Shown one piece after another: positions 1-9,741 of a stretch of DNA of 64,000 nt. Each line of letters starts with the position of its first letter. The first letter of the stretch is position 1. This DNA is from Saccharomycopsis crataegensis. Its lineage: Eukaryota; Ascomycota; Saccharomycetes; Ascoideales; Saccharomycopsidaceae. Below the pieces are notes generated by a model. That model saw only the letters and a program-made list of their open reading frames with translations, made no database searches and was not told the origin of the DNA. Location: assembly GCF_037102585.1 (NCBI RefSeq), contig NW_027043837.1, positions 496,001 to 560,000 on the forward strand, in the 5' to 3' direction. The position numbers and the translations under genes are program-made.

Positions 1-930
1 TTTGGTTTCATTAGTGGTACTGCTGGTCACATCGGCGTTGGTTATTGACTCCTTTGGAGCGGCAACAGAGAAACTTTCATTATCTGGTTCTTCAGAATAA
101 CCACCAAACTCAAAATCATCATTTATAGGATCGTCTTCGTCCTGCTCGACATCTTCAATGCCATTTGTCATATTATTATGCCGACCGAAATTACTGCCAT
201 TATGAATTGGTGTAGCTGGTTTTTCCCATTCCATTTCTTGGTACAGATTATTCAAATTTCGAAAACCACTTCCTTTTTCTTGTTCTTCCAAGCTGCCATT
301 ATCAGCTGCCTGATGATCCGCATAACCATTTGACTCTTCTTCGAGCTCTTCCAAAGATTGCTCGCTTTCAGACATGTCAGAGTCGTGATCACTAGCATCA
401 GGGTCTGCATGTCTTGGTAATTTTTTTTCAATATAACGCTGGATATCTCCCAAAGTGATCTTTCTTGTAATTCTTAGTAGCTTTTCAGCTTCTTTTTCAT
501 CTGGGAAGATAACTTGACAATTATTATCGGTAATATAAGCTGTATTAGGACGCTTTCTATTTTTAAAAACTTCTTTGAAGTTGCTTTGTCCCATATAGAG
601 GTAAATTGCATGATCAATAAGCTTGGTGAAACCTTTGAATGGAAAGCCATTGGTACTGTCATGATATACCTTTTCCAGTAGGAATTCATGAAAGGTTTGG
701 GTTATGTCATTTTGCACAAAGAAGAGTTTCCGTCTTTTCAAAAATTTGCTTGTCGCGGTCACAAAACTAGTCAATTTTTCTCGAACCCCAACCGTAATAA
801 GATAATCATTGAATTTCTTTGTAATTTCTCCTAAGGTTTGTGGTATCTGATGAGCGGCTTCCCGAGACGAACTAGGCCTTGGAAGTGAGTTTCTGGACCG
901 CCTGGAATCACCTAATGGACGCCCATACAT
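1..930 (-). CDS. Paralogue A of a four-gene family, N-terminal 310 residues, truncated by window edge
   Basis: I do not recognise this gene by name. An open frame without stops runs from the ATG at 930 to the left edge, giving 310 residues, so the C-terminus lies outside the window. Residues about 30-150 form a helical, hydrophobic-and-basic domain containing GFPFKGF near residue 95. The same domain, with GFPFEGF, GYPCKKF or CLFDGF at the equivalent place, occurs in the next three genes on this strand (1419-4742, 5326-9741, 10946-11947). After residue about 175 the protein becomes acidic and low in complexity, as in the paralogue at 5326-9741. By analogy with the two long paralogues, a transposase-like C-terminal region may follow beyond the edge, but that is inference. 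The start is the first in-frame ATG. Confidence 0.75.
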   Translation of the reverse strand, partial: MYGRPLGDSRRSRNSLPRPSSSREAAHQIPQTLGEITKKFNDYLITVGVREKLTSFVTATSKFLKRRKLFFVQNDITQTFHEFLLEKVYHDSTNGFPFKGFTKLIDHAIYLYMGQSNFKEVFKNRKRPNTAYITDNNCQVIFPDEKEAEKLLRITRKITLGDIQRYIEKKLPRHADPDASDHDSDMSESEQSLEELEEESNGYADHQAADNGSLEEQEKGSGFRNLNNLYQEMEWEKPATPIHNGSNFGRHNNMTNGIEDVEQDEDDPINDDFEFGGYSEEPDNESFSVAAPKESITNADVTSSTTNETK

Positions 931-1418
931 TATGGATTATTTTTCTTTCGTCTTAAAAGAAAGTATTATAGGACGCGTTTTCTTATTTGCTGGTTATTTG
1001 TGTAACACATTTGAGATAGGTCGCTGATAATTGAAAATTAACCCACTGAATTTTCAAACGGACTCAATATGACTTTAATCTCTCAATTGACCTATATTTT
1101 TTTCTGCAAAAATGGTATGATTTGAAGAATATAAGTCAAAGAAATAGCAACCAGAAAAAAACAAAATATAGGGTTTCTGATTTTGATCTATTTTGGTTTG
1201 TTCAAATCTTGGTGATACTCCTTTGTTATTGCTTCACCTTTTTTTTTTTTGGAGGTTATGAACCCGCAGAAGCATAGTAGATTGATTAAAGTGACTTTTT
1301 GTTTTTGGACTTTACGAGTATTAAGAACAATTATTTTTAATTTACAATGTTACTATTAACATGCTTTTCTAGAGTTCATTATTTTTCATTATATAAAGGG
1401 GGTTCCACATTTCATCAC
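931..1418. other. Intergenic spacer between paralogues A and B
   Basis: This AT-rich spacer lies upstream of paralogue A and downstream of paralogue B. It holds a short T tract near 1241-1250 and a TATA-like stretch. I see no gene in it and no CACTA/TAGTG-type terminal repeat. Confidence 0.6.
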
Positions 1419-4400
1419 CTAGACACATCTAATCAACATTAACTTTTGCGTGCTGCTGAAATAATTACCATACTTCCCGGCATCCTTTTTAATAAAGTCA
1501 GAACTGTAAAAAACACTACCAACTCCGGCTGACAGAATGGTTATTTGATTGAGATGGTATTCCTGAGAAGAATCAATGGTGGCGTACAAAATTTGTTTGG
1601 TTTTTTCATCTGACGAGCAGCCACTGAAAAGGGTGTATTTTGATGGATCAATGATATTGCCAGTCAATTTACCATCTGTCTCATAGTTTTTTATTTCCAA
1701 TAAATGCTCTCCAGCGGTAACGAAGAAACTTTTCAGTAATTTGGCTGAGCTAGCGGGCGATTCCCAATTTATAATATCGTGATGCTTTAAATTATTGTAG
1801 GTGGCCAATTTATAGTTATATACCTGTGGCAAGAAGCGGCTTGAAATGAGCAACTGGTGGACAAAATTGATTTCTTCATAAACACCTTGGTCCTCGTAAA
1901 CTGCTAATGGCCCAATAGATTGCACTAGTTCTGCAATATGATAACAAGTATGAAACGAAGTCGAGTAAAAACCTTTGTTTTGAGGATTGTTAGCAGGAAG
2001 ACCTTTTCGTAGTGTTTCAAAAAACATATGTGGGAAATTCAAAACGTAAAGACGCTCTGACTTTCTATAACGGTCTTTTTTTAAAATCATTTGAAACTCG
2101 AAAAACATCAATAAAATCGCCTTGATTTCATCATTCACCAAATCCTTCAATTCAAACACTATTATGGGTAAAATAGCAATTGCAAGATCATAATCTTGCC
2201 CTTTTAAGTTAGTTGGAGGCAAAATATTGCCAAGGATCTTCCGAGGTCTTGTACTATCTTCCGGATATAAATACTCAACGGGACACACAATTGACTTCGC
2301 AATATCATTGATCAATTTCTTACCCTCATTATCTAATGCTGACAGGAGAAAATTGAAAAGAACATTGAACTGATTGATCTTTAGAACGAGTGGATCAGTG
2401 ATAGCTTGCCATTTATTAGTGAAATGATTTTTCAATTTTGAAGTAGTCGGAGTAAAGTCTGAGGATTCCTGAACTTCATCACTTGGATATGGTGTGCAAG
2501 AAATATCCCCATCAATAAAACTATCGCAAATTTTGCACTGTTTCTTGGTTGTTGAGAACATCAAATCTTGAGTCGTCTGGTCACTGGTACTGATAATTGG
2601 AACTAGACGGATTTTTTGACCATCAATAAGCCAATTGTTTTCCATTTGATCATTAAATACGGCAATTTCCAACAAGCTAAAGTCCAACATTTCTCTAAAC
2701 TTTTGAGTGACACAATTCACGATTTTGAATTTACTAGACATACGCACCTCGGGTGGAAGATTGATGATAGAATGAAGTAAACAGCAGTTTTTTGCACCAG
2801 GCATCCCACTTTTTAGTTCTTTTGCATATATGTTAAAATAAAGATAAATAGTATCTTCAAATTCCTTAGAAACAGCCTCTTGATAGATTTTAGATTTGAA
2901 ATAAAACTCTTTTCTATATTGCTTGCTTTCAAGATACCTCAAAATATTTGAGTTTTTCAAAACCGACCTAACCAAGTTCACAACAGGGGAATAGAAGGTA
3001 ACGATATTCTTACTACTGGTAAATCTGAAAGAATTTTTCAATAAAGAGCCCATTATCGGACTAAAACAGAAATTAGGATTGAACAAAGACAAGCTCTTGC
3101 AGGTCCAGTATAAGCTAGAACCCAAACATAATGCCTTTTTTATAGATTCAAGATTCTTATCTCCTATCTGGAGTTGCGACTCAAGATACCCATCTTTGAA
3201 ATATTCTTCAAACACTTTTTTCTTAGCGTTTTCGTCATCATCAAAGTTTATACTTTCTCTCAGGGTTTTTGGAATCGCGTACAAATCTTCTCTTTCTGTT
3301 TCAGTGAATCCTCTGTAAGATCCAGTGCTGTCGAGCTTGACAAAGTCATGGCTCGAAAAATCGGGATCCGGCTCTAAGTTACCAAAGTATGCACCTTGGA
3401 AATCTTGGTTAACCCTGAATTTCTCAGTATCTGACTTAATTATTTCGATTCGCTTCCGTAGAGCAATAAAGAACTCCTCAAGTTTTGTATCCTCAGCATG
3501 CTTGAAATCAAATTCTTTGACCAAGAACGAAAAAGAATCATCAAAGCTGATAACAGGATATCCCACCTTCTTTGGTGGTTTGATATTTATTGGATCATGA
3601 ATGATCTCATCAGGCACTATTCTAGGAGATTTCCTTCTTTGATCAGCTGGTGTATTCAGCATATGGTATCGATCGGAAAACATATCTCCTTCTCTATTGG
3701 GCAGATGATCCCCGGTATCAAGGGACGCCAATGATCTTTTCCTATTGGAAGCCTTACCTCCTCCAAATTCTGATGGACTAAAGACGTCTTTATTGATGCT
3801 CATCCTTGAAGCCATTGCAACTCTACCTGGTTTTTGTTTTTGGATAAAGCTTTTAGCAACATAATTGCGAATTAGATCAGGTCTTATATTTGAAACTCTG
3901 TGAATTAAATTTCGAAGCTCAAAGCCATGAGGGGTGACAATATTCACTTTTTTTATATCCACCAGTGGTTCTTCCAAATGGTCAAACACTTTCTTCTTTT
4001 TCAGCTTTGACATGGACTTGTATAAGAACCGCGCAAGAATTTCTCTGAACCCTTCAAATGGGAACCCACCAGTGAAGACCTCTTGATTGATATAACTTTG
4101 GAAATTCTCTGTGACGTTAGATTGATTGAACCGAATCTGATTTTTTTCAAAGATTTCTTCTACTGCGCTCACATAATCAGTTAAAACTTTTCGAAGTTGT
4201 GTCAAATCGAGGTACTCATAAAATGCATGATAAACTTGCTTTTCTGATTTTGGGCCGCTGAATTGACGTCCACCACCAAATTCCAGGGGCCGTTGACCTG
4301 AAGAACCTCTTGCACCTCCTATTCCGCCTCGTCCTCTAGCCGGGAACCCTGAAGGTGATGAGCCACCTCGCTTTGATGAAGAAAACGCATTGCGTTGAGA

Positions 4401-4742
4401 AGAATAGCCTGGTGGTGGTGACCTCAGCCTCATACTTGTACCTCCACCTCTTGGTGACCCTCCTCTGCCACCTCTTCCTCTCGGTGATCCTCCCCTTCCT
4501 CTCGGCAAACCTCCTCTTCCTCCTCTTGATAAATTGCCTCTTCCTCTTGATGCAAAGTCTCTTCCCATTCCTGCGGTCTCTCTCGATTTGCCAGGTTGAT
4601 ATATATCCTCATATTTTCCATTTCTTTGACTATGATCCCCTGCAGGTCTCCCATCACTACTACCTCTTCCACCTCCTCGAGTATTATTAGTTCCACCTCC
4701 TCTCCCGTTTTTACCACCTCTTTTGCTCTTGTTCTTATCCAT
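1419..4742 (-). CDS. Paralogue B: RGG-rich N-terminus, family N-domain and CACTA-type transposase-like C-terminal region (1107 aa)
   Basis: No gene name is recognised. Residues 1-150 are a Gly/Arg-rich RGG tract, typical of RNA-binding or methylated nuclear proteins. Residues about 170-300 are the family N-terminal domain (GFPFEGF near 225-231). Residues about 529-1107 align by eye with paralogue C (5326-9741) down to the shared ends QILYATID and LIR(C/S)V. In motif order this region resembles CACTA/Tnp2 transposases: a YLYF-N segment (N637, where the family has Asp), INLPPEVR near 660, a T/SD motif (D721), CxxC (C736, C739) with C749, DP (D783), then a HxxxH-GPL segment ending in Glu (E957). 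The motifs are visible in the sequence; the family assignment is inference. The Asn at the first acidic position suggests catalytic loss. The start is an ATG at 4742 and the frame is intact. Confidence 0.8.
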   Translation of the reverse strand: MDKNKSKRGGKNGRGGGTNNTRGGGRGSSDGRPAGDHSQRNGKYEDIYQPGKSRETAGMGRDFASRGRGNLSRGGRGGLPRGRGGSPRGRGGRGGSPRGGGTSMRLRSPPPGYSSQRNAFSSSKRGGSSPSGFPARGRGGIGGARGSSGQRPLEFGGGRQFSGPKSEKQVYHAFYEYLDLTQLRKVLTDYVSAVEEIFEKNQIRFNQSNVTENFQSYINQEVFTGGFPFEGFREILARFLYKSMSKLKKKKVFDHLEEPLVDIKKVNIVTPHGFELRNLIHRVSNIRPDLIRNYVAKSFIQKQKPGRVAMASRMSINKDVFSPSEFGGGKASNRKRSLASLDTGDHLPNREGDMFSDRYHMLNTPADQRRKSPRIVPDEIIHDPINIKPPKKVGYPVISFDDSFSFLVKEFDFKHAEDTKLEEFFIALRKRIEIIKSDTEKFRVNQDFQGAYFGNLEPDPDFSSHDFVKLDSTGSYRGFTETEREDLYAIPKTLRESINFDDDENAKKKVFEEYFKDGYLESQLQIGDKNLESIKKALCLGSSLYWTCKSLSLFNPNFCFSPIMGSLLKNSFRFTSSKNIVTFYSPVVNLVRSVLKNSNILRYLESKQYRKEFYFKSKIYQEAVSKEFEDTIYLYFNIYAKELKSGMPGAKNCCLLHSIINLPPEVRMSSKFKIVNCVTQKFREMLDFSLLEIAVFNDQMENNWLIDGQKIRLVPIISTSDQTTQDLMFSTTKKQCKICDSFIDGDISCTPYPSDEVQESSDFTPTTSKLKNHFTNKWQAITDPLVLKINQFNVLFNFLLSALDNEGKKLINDIAKSIVCPVEYLYPEDSTRPRKILGNILPPTNLKGQDYDLAIAILPIIVFELKDLVNDEIKAILLMFFEFQMILKKDRYRKSERLYVLNFPHMFFETLRKGLPANNPQNKGFYSTSFHTCYHIAELVQSIGPLAVYEDQGVYEEINFVHQLLISSRFLPQVYNYKLATYNNLKHHDIINWESPASSAKLLKSFFVTAGEHLLEIKNYETDGKLTGNIIDPSKYTLFSGCSSDEKTKQILYATIDSSQEYHLNQITILSAGVGSVFYSSDFIKKDAGKYGNYFSSTQKLMLIRCV

Positions 4743-5325
4743 TATTGATGTGCATGAAAAAAATCAATTAGGGAATATAACGAGCCGTTCTAATCAGCGT
4801 TACTGATTTTAGATGATGAGTTAATATTACCCTTTATCAGGAATAGCTCAATTGCAGATAAATGTTGATGGTCTTCGTGATTTCTGGTAACACTGCTACC
4901 ACCAAGCTTCAATGTTTGGCTTTTTTTTGGGAAAATCACTTTTTTCCAGTTTTAGTAGCGATGGCGCGCATTGCTGGGAAAATGAGCATACTCAAAAAAA
5001 AAAAATACAATATAAAATATAAAATAAAATCCAAATAGAGGAAATCGTAATCATTATAATTATATCAATTAATTCATTATTTTTATATAGATCGTAATTG
5101 AGAGATTTTTGATTCATCATCAACTAATAAAACTTTTTGCCTTTTAAAGGTTATACTTCAAGAACTCTAAAAAATATACTCAATAACAAAACCCCTCTCT
5201 CCACGTTTCATTAACCACATTCGAATGGGTCTAATACTAAAGAAGAAAATGAAGATTATCATGAGGGCAATATGATATCTCACTTGAAGGATGACAGGGA
5301 TTATCTATCAACATAGCAAGTGTCA
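4743..5325. other. Intergenic spacer between paralogues B and C
   Basis: This AT-rich spacer contains A and T tracts, including a run near 4995-5006. It serves as the promoter region of paralogue B and the 3' flank of paralogue C. I see no gene. Confidence 0.6.
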
Positions 5326-8300
5326 TCAAACACTCCTTATCAATACCATCTTTTTATCACCTATTTCAAAGTAGTTGCAACTATAAAAGATGTTTTTGAT
5401 ATCATTAACTGCAAAATCTTTCTTTTCAGCAATGTACTGATCGAGCATATCGATGGTTGCATATAAAATTTGGCCAGTGGTTCCTAGAGATAATTCATAC
5501 TTGCCCTTAGCTATCACTTTGGTGGTGATATAGTGGACTGTTTGTCCGTACTTCTTTCTAGTGTAGAAACGATCTATTTTGACTAATTCCCCTTCAAGAT
5601 AAGCAAAACAGTTCTTGATGGAGCCATCGTGATTTTTTATATAAATCTGACTATGGTTTTGGCGGCGTCCAATATCTATATCATCTTTTGGAGCCCAATT
5701 GATCATTTCATAATATTTCATATTATTGTAAGATGCAAGCTTGTAGTTGAGAGGTTCAGGCAAATATCTAGAAGATCTTGCCAATTTTTTCACAAAATCA
5801 ACTTCATCTCGGAGACCTTCACTATAGTAGCAAGCCAAGGGGCCAGAGATCTCAGCCATTTTTGAAATATGGTATAACTGATGCATGGGCAAGGTATAGA
5901 ATTTCTTATAACGATCATCGGTATAAGGAAATTGTTTCTTCAACATTTCATAGTATAAGTCTGGGAACAATTTGACGAAAAGAACTTCTTTCTCATCGTA
6001 GGTTTGCTTTCCAAGGATCAACATGAATTCAAAAAACAAAATGAAAAGCAATTTCATATGATCATTCACTACCCTATCGGAATCATAAACCACCACCGGT
6101 AAAAGATTGATAGCAGTTTTATATTCAGGACCAGAAAGATCGTGCAACGGAAAAATATCATGGACTATTCCAGAATCAGCGGCATATGGAGATTCAATAG
6201 TCTTGGAAATATCATTAATGGCTTTTTTAAATGAGTCAGTAGAAGGCCTTCCCAAATAGGATGCATAATCATCCATAGCAACATCAAAAAGGCTAAACAA
6301 GGTTCTGCATAAGCTTATTTTCATCATATAAGGATCGTAAACAACTTGGAACTTATCATTGAAAAAATTTCTCAATGATGGTAGGGAATTGGCAAAAGCA
6401 TCAACATTAGACCGCTCTTTGCCATTGTAAGGCATATAGCACAATCTCCCATCGTTGTGCCGTTTACTGTCACATATATGACAAGGACTAACACCATCAT
6501 ACCTATTAAATGAAAATAATTGCGAGGTGGCAGGAATATCACTAGAATTGGTCAAAGGAACAATTTGCACTTTATGACCGTCGATATTCATTACTTCATC
6601 CATAATAACCTTATTTATAATTTCAATTTCAAGTAAAGAGAACTGAACCATCTCAAGAAGATTATCTGTGACGCAGCTTGAAACTTTAAAAGTGTTCGAT
6701 ACTTTGGCATCTCTTGGGATATTTAAAGCTTGGTAAAAAATTATTGATCCGGTACTTGTGCCATCATTCAGAATCTCGTTGAGCACTTCATCAGTATACA
6801 TGTCAATATAAAGGTACAAAATTCCTTCTTGCTCTTTGTTGAATGCTTCTTGGAAAATTTTGGATTGACAATATATTTCCTTCTTATACTTTTTGTTTCG
6901 AAGATATTCCACAATATATAGATTTTGGATCAACGAATTAACCATATGGAAAACAGGACTATAATAGATGTATTTATTCTCGAATTTAAGCTTCATAGAA
7001 TCTTGCAACAATCTTTGCATCACCGGATCCAACTTGAATGCAGGTTCAAGATTAGACATTGCTTTAATAAAATATGTCAAACTTGCTCCCGATAATAATG
7101 CCATTTTAACTGCTTGAAGGTTGTTTCCTCTGATATGAATTTGCGGTGGCAAAACTTTTGATTTAATAAAAGCTTCAATTCCCGATTTTTTCTTTTCATC
7201 ATCCATAACATCAATAATTTGCGCAACGTCATTAATTTGTTGAAGGTCTTGGTTTTCCATAGCTGTTGGCTTTTCAATAAATTGAAATGATTCCATTAAA
7301 TCTTCGAGTTCTTGATCAACTCGAAGCTGCATAGGATCTTTGTCCATTCCATCATCCATAGAAATATCAAACTCCTCATCGACACCATCAATACCGGCAT
7401 CAGGTTCATCGACGCGAGGTGCTCTACTGTTCAAAGCTTGTTCTAATTTTTCTAGATCCAAGGTGGTAGAGATCATTTTATAATGAGAAGCTTCGATTAA
7501 CAGGACAAATTCATCAGCACTCAGTGCTTCCGTTGATAGGGGTGTAGGTATATCAGCGCTAGTGGCAGTGGTGGGGTGTATAGCACCTTTGGACTCATCA
7601 TAGTCAACCAATTCATCGTAGTCTATCAAATCATCGTAGTCCACTAACTCATCATCAAAATCAATTGACTGACTCTTAGACGAGCTATTGACCGGCTCTG
7701 GTCTAACTTCAGTAATATCATCATTTGAAGGGATCACGATAGTTTCAGTTCCAGCTCGTACTTCCGCTTCCATTTCGTCATAATTAGATAAAATATCCAG
7801 ATCAACCACTCCATGGTTGCCAATCACATCTTCCACAACCGGAACATCTTTCTCATTGGAGCCGGTTTTTTCACCATTAATCTGAAGAACATGATCGACA
7901 AAAAAGTCAACCAAACTAGTGTCAACCTCATCACTTGTGCTTTTTTCTTTATTATTATCTTTTTTTTTATTATCTTTTTCTCCGTTAGTCGGAAGACTTT
8001 CATCCCTTTTATAAATCACAGGATCAGCATCTTCGAAAAGTTTATGAGGTACGATGACAGTATTGCCATTGGAATCATGGTGGTTGCCGTTATTTTGTTC
8101 CGGTCGGTCGTGGCCGGGGGTGTCGTCATCAGCAGCTTTTTGATCCTTTTCAAAATCATTACTTTTAAAATCTTCATCGAATTCAATTGGACTGTCTATA
8201 TCACTATAGTCTTCCAATGCTTCAATATCTGCAGAATCATCAGACACATTATCATTATTGATTTCTTTAATTTCTAATCCGCTTGTAGATTCGGTCACAG

Positions 8301-9741
8301 GCTGTTTTGTTAACTGCTTTCTGTCTACTATCTCACAAGCATTTGTACCTGTTGCTGAGTACTTAACCACCTTGAGTTGTTCTTCTAGGCCCTGTTTTTT
8401 TTTTTCTTCTTCTTCTTCTGTCTCCATCATCTTCATTCGAGCGGCATGTATATGAGGCGCCGCTGGTCTACTTGGTAAGTTTGACAGACTTGGTGAGCTC
8501 TTTGGTCTCTTATTTCGATCATTCTCAGAAGGTCTCCAGTAATCTCCTAGTTCTGTTTTAGGGCGCTTAATAGCGGTAGGTGTAATTCGGCCCCGAGATA
8601 AGTTAGTGGTATTACTATTATTATTATTGTTGTAGTGCTTTAGACCAGTGTCCCCTTCTTCGGTCTTTATTGACAAACGGGGCCTGTAGCTGGAGTTCCT
8701 GTTCATATATAGTGAGTTCCCACTAGTAGGGCTTTGAGGAGGTCTAGGGTTGAGACGATCTGGATGATGAGTTTCTCTGTCTCTGGGCGTCTCCCACTGG
8801 GGAGTTCTATTGCTATCCAAAGCAGAACCATTGCTATATGGTCTTGGTGCTGTTGAAAATCGACGAACAGTTCCAGATTTTCCTGGAAATAGATCGTCTC
8901 CATTATTATTATCCCTGGGTGAATGTGCAGTTTTGCTGGGAAACAAATCTTCGGTTTCGTCAGTGACCTCTCTTGTCATTTTTGGGATTGAATGTCTATG
9001 TGGGAACATATCTTTCTCTGTGTCGCTTCTGGTCATTTCCATTGATGAGTTGGCAACATCTCTTTTAAAAATCACAAGATTTTTTGGAGAGTCTCTATTG
9101 GGTTTGAAACGAGTTTGGGAAGGAGAACTTGGGGCAGAAGGGCCGTGTCTCACATCTCCATTTTTAGGACTGGTAGAGCTTGTAAGTTTTGACAGTCTTC
9201 GTTTAGAAAGATTCAAATTTTCTGCTATGAATTTCTCAATTTGCACTGGGTTTAGCGACAGACATTTATCCTTGATGGTTTTAATCTGGCTGGGAGTCGG
9301 GTCTTTCAATTTAACGCCGTTATCATTGGCAATAGCTGTTAACAACCCTACAGGCACCGCACTAGAATGGGGCCAAAACTTTTTATCTTCAGCAGAGGCC
9401 CGATCCAAGAAGAATGAAAATGATATTTGCATCAATGTTTCGAATTTCTTACAAGGATACCCATCCAGATAGACATAAGTTTTCATGAACGCACAAAATG
9501 TCTTTGCAGCTATTCCTCCATGGAAGAACAAGTCATTGGTACCCATATGCTTGGCCATTATCATAATATATTGTTTTGTGAGAGCCGCCACCCCATTCTC
9601 GAAAAATTGTCTAATTATTTTATCACGAAGTTCCTCAACGATGTTCGCTTGCCTTAACGTCAACTTGCCAATTTCTTTTTTCACAGCCATATTCTTCTTG
9701 GCTGACAATGGAGATGAAGGCTTCTTTATATTGGGAGGCAT
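5326..9741 (-). CDS. Paralogue C: family N-domain, long acidic linker and CACTA-type transposase-like C-terminal region (1471 aa)
   Basis: No gene name is recognised. Residues about 20-190 are the family N-terminal domain (GYPCKKF near 92-98). Residues 190-480 are Ser/Pro/Asn-rich, and residues 480-870 are strongly acidic with tandem (L/I)(V/I)DYDDL-like units near 690-715. Residues about 870-1471 match paralogue B and read like a CACTA/Tnp2 DDE transposase. The motifs run LYID (D980), a NIP motif near 1000, SDIPAT (D1068), CHIC (C1087, C1090) with a third Cys near 1101, YDP (D1136), then HxxxHIxxMAEISGPL and a Glu near 1313. Unlike paralogue B, all the acidic candidates are kept. A longer frame starts upstream at a TTG; the first ATG is at 9741 and is chosen here. 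The frame is open throughout. Function is unknown; the transposase relationship is inference from motif order and spacing. Confidence 0.8.
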   Translation of the reverse strand: MPPNIKKPSSPLSAKKNMAVKKEIGKLTLRQANIVEELRDKIIRQFFENGVAALTKQYIMIMAKHMGTNDLFFHGGIAAKTFCAFMKTYVYLDGYPCKKFETLMQISFSFFLDRASAEDKKFWPHSSAVPVGLLTAIANDNGVKLKDPTPSQIKTIKDKCLSLNPVQIEKFIAENLNLSKRRLSKLTSSTSPKNGDVRHGPSAPSSPSQTRFKPNRDSPKNLVIFKRDVANSSMEMTRSDTEKDMFPHRHSIPKMTREVTDETEDLFPSKTAHSPRDNNNGDDLFPGKSGTVRRFSTAPRPYSNGSALDSNRTPQWETPRDRETHHPDRLNPRPPQSPTSGNSLYMNRNSSYRPRLSIKTEEGDTGLKHYNNNNNSNTTNLSRGRITPTAIKRPKTELGDYWRPSENDRNKRPKSSPSLSNLPSRPAAPHIHAARMKMMETEEEEEKKKQGLEEQLKVVKYSATGTNACEIVDRKQLTKQPVTESTSGLEIKEINNDNVSDDSADIEALEDYSDIDSPIEFDEDFKSNDFEKDQKAADDDTPGHDRPEQNNGNHHDSNGNTVIVPHKLFEDADPVIYKRDESLPTNGEKDNKKKDNNKEKSTSDEVDTSLVDFFVDHVLQINGEKTGSNEKDVPVVEDVIGNHGVVDLDILSNYDEMEAEVRAGTETIVIPSNDDITEVRPEPVNSSSKSQSIDFDDELVDYDDLIDYDELVDYDESKGAIHPTTATSADIPTPLSTEALSADEFVLLIEASHYKMISTTLDLEKLEQALNSRAPRVDEPDAGIDGVDEEFDISMDDGMDKDPMQLRVDQELEDLMESFQFIEKPTAMENQDLQQINDVAQIIDVMDDEKKKSGIEAFIKSKVLPPQIHIRGNNLQAVKMALLSGASLTYFIKAMSNLEPAFKLDPVMQRLLQDSMKLKFENKYIYYSPVFHMVNSLIQNLYIVEYLRNKKYKKEIYCQSKIFQEAFNKEQEGILYLYIDMYTDEVLNEILNDGTSTGSIIFYQALNIPRDAKVSNTFKVSSCVTDNLLEMVQFSLLEIEIINKVIMDEVMNIDGHKVQIVPLTNSSDIPATSQLFSFNRYDGVSPCHICDSKRHNDGRLCYMPYNGKERSNVDAFANSLPSLRNFFNDKFQVVYDPYMMKISLCRTLFSLFDVAMDDYASYLGRPSTDSFKKAINDISKTIESPYAADSGIVHDIFPLHDLSGPEYKTAINLLPVVVYDSDRVVNDHMKLLFILFFEFMLILGKQTYDEKEVLFVKLFPDLYYEMLKKQFPYTDDRYKKFYTLPMHQLYHISKMAEISGPLACYYSEGLRDEVDFVKKLARSSRYLPEPLNYKLASYNNMKYYEMINWAPKDDIDIGRRQNHSQIYIKNHDGSIKNCFAYLEGELVKIDRFYTRKKYGQTVHYITTKVIAKGKYELSLGTTGQILYATIDMLDQYIAEKKDFAVNDIKNIFYSCNYFEIGDKKMVLIRSV

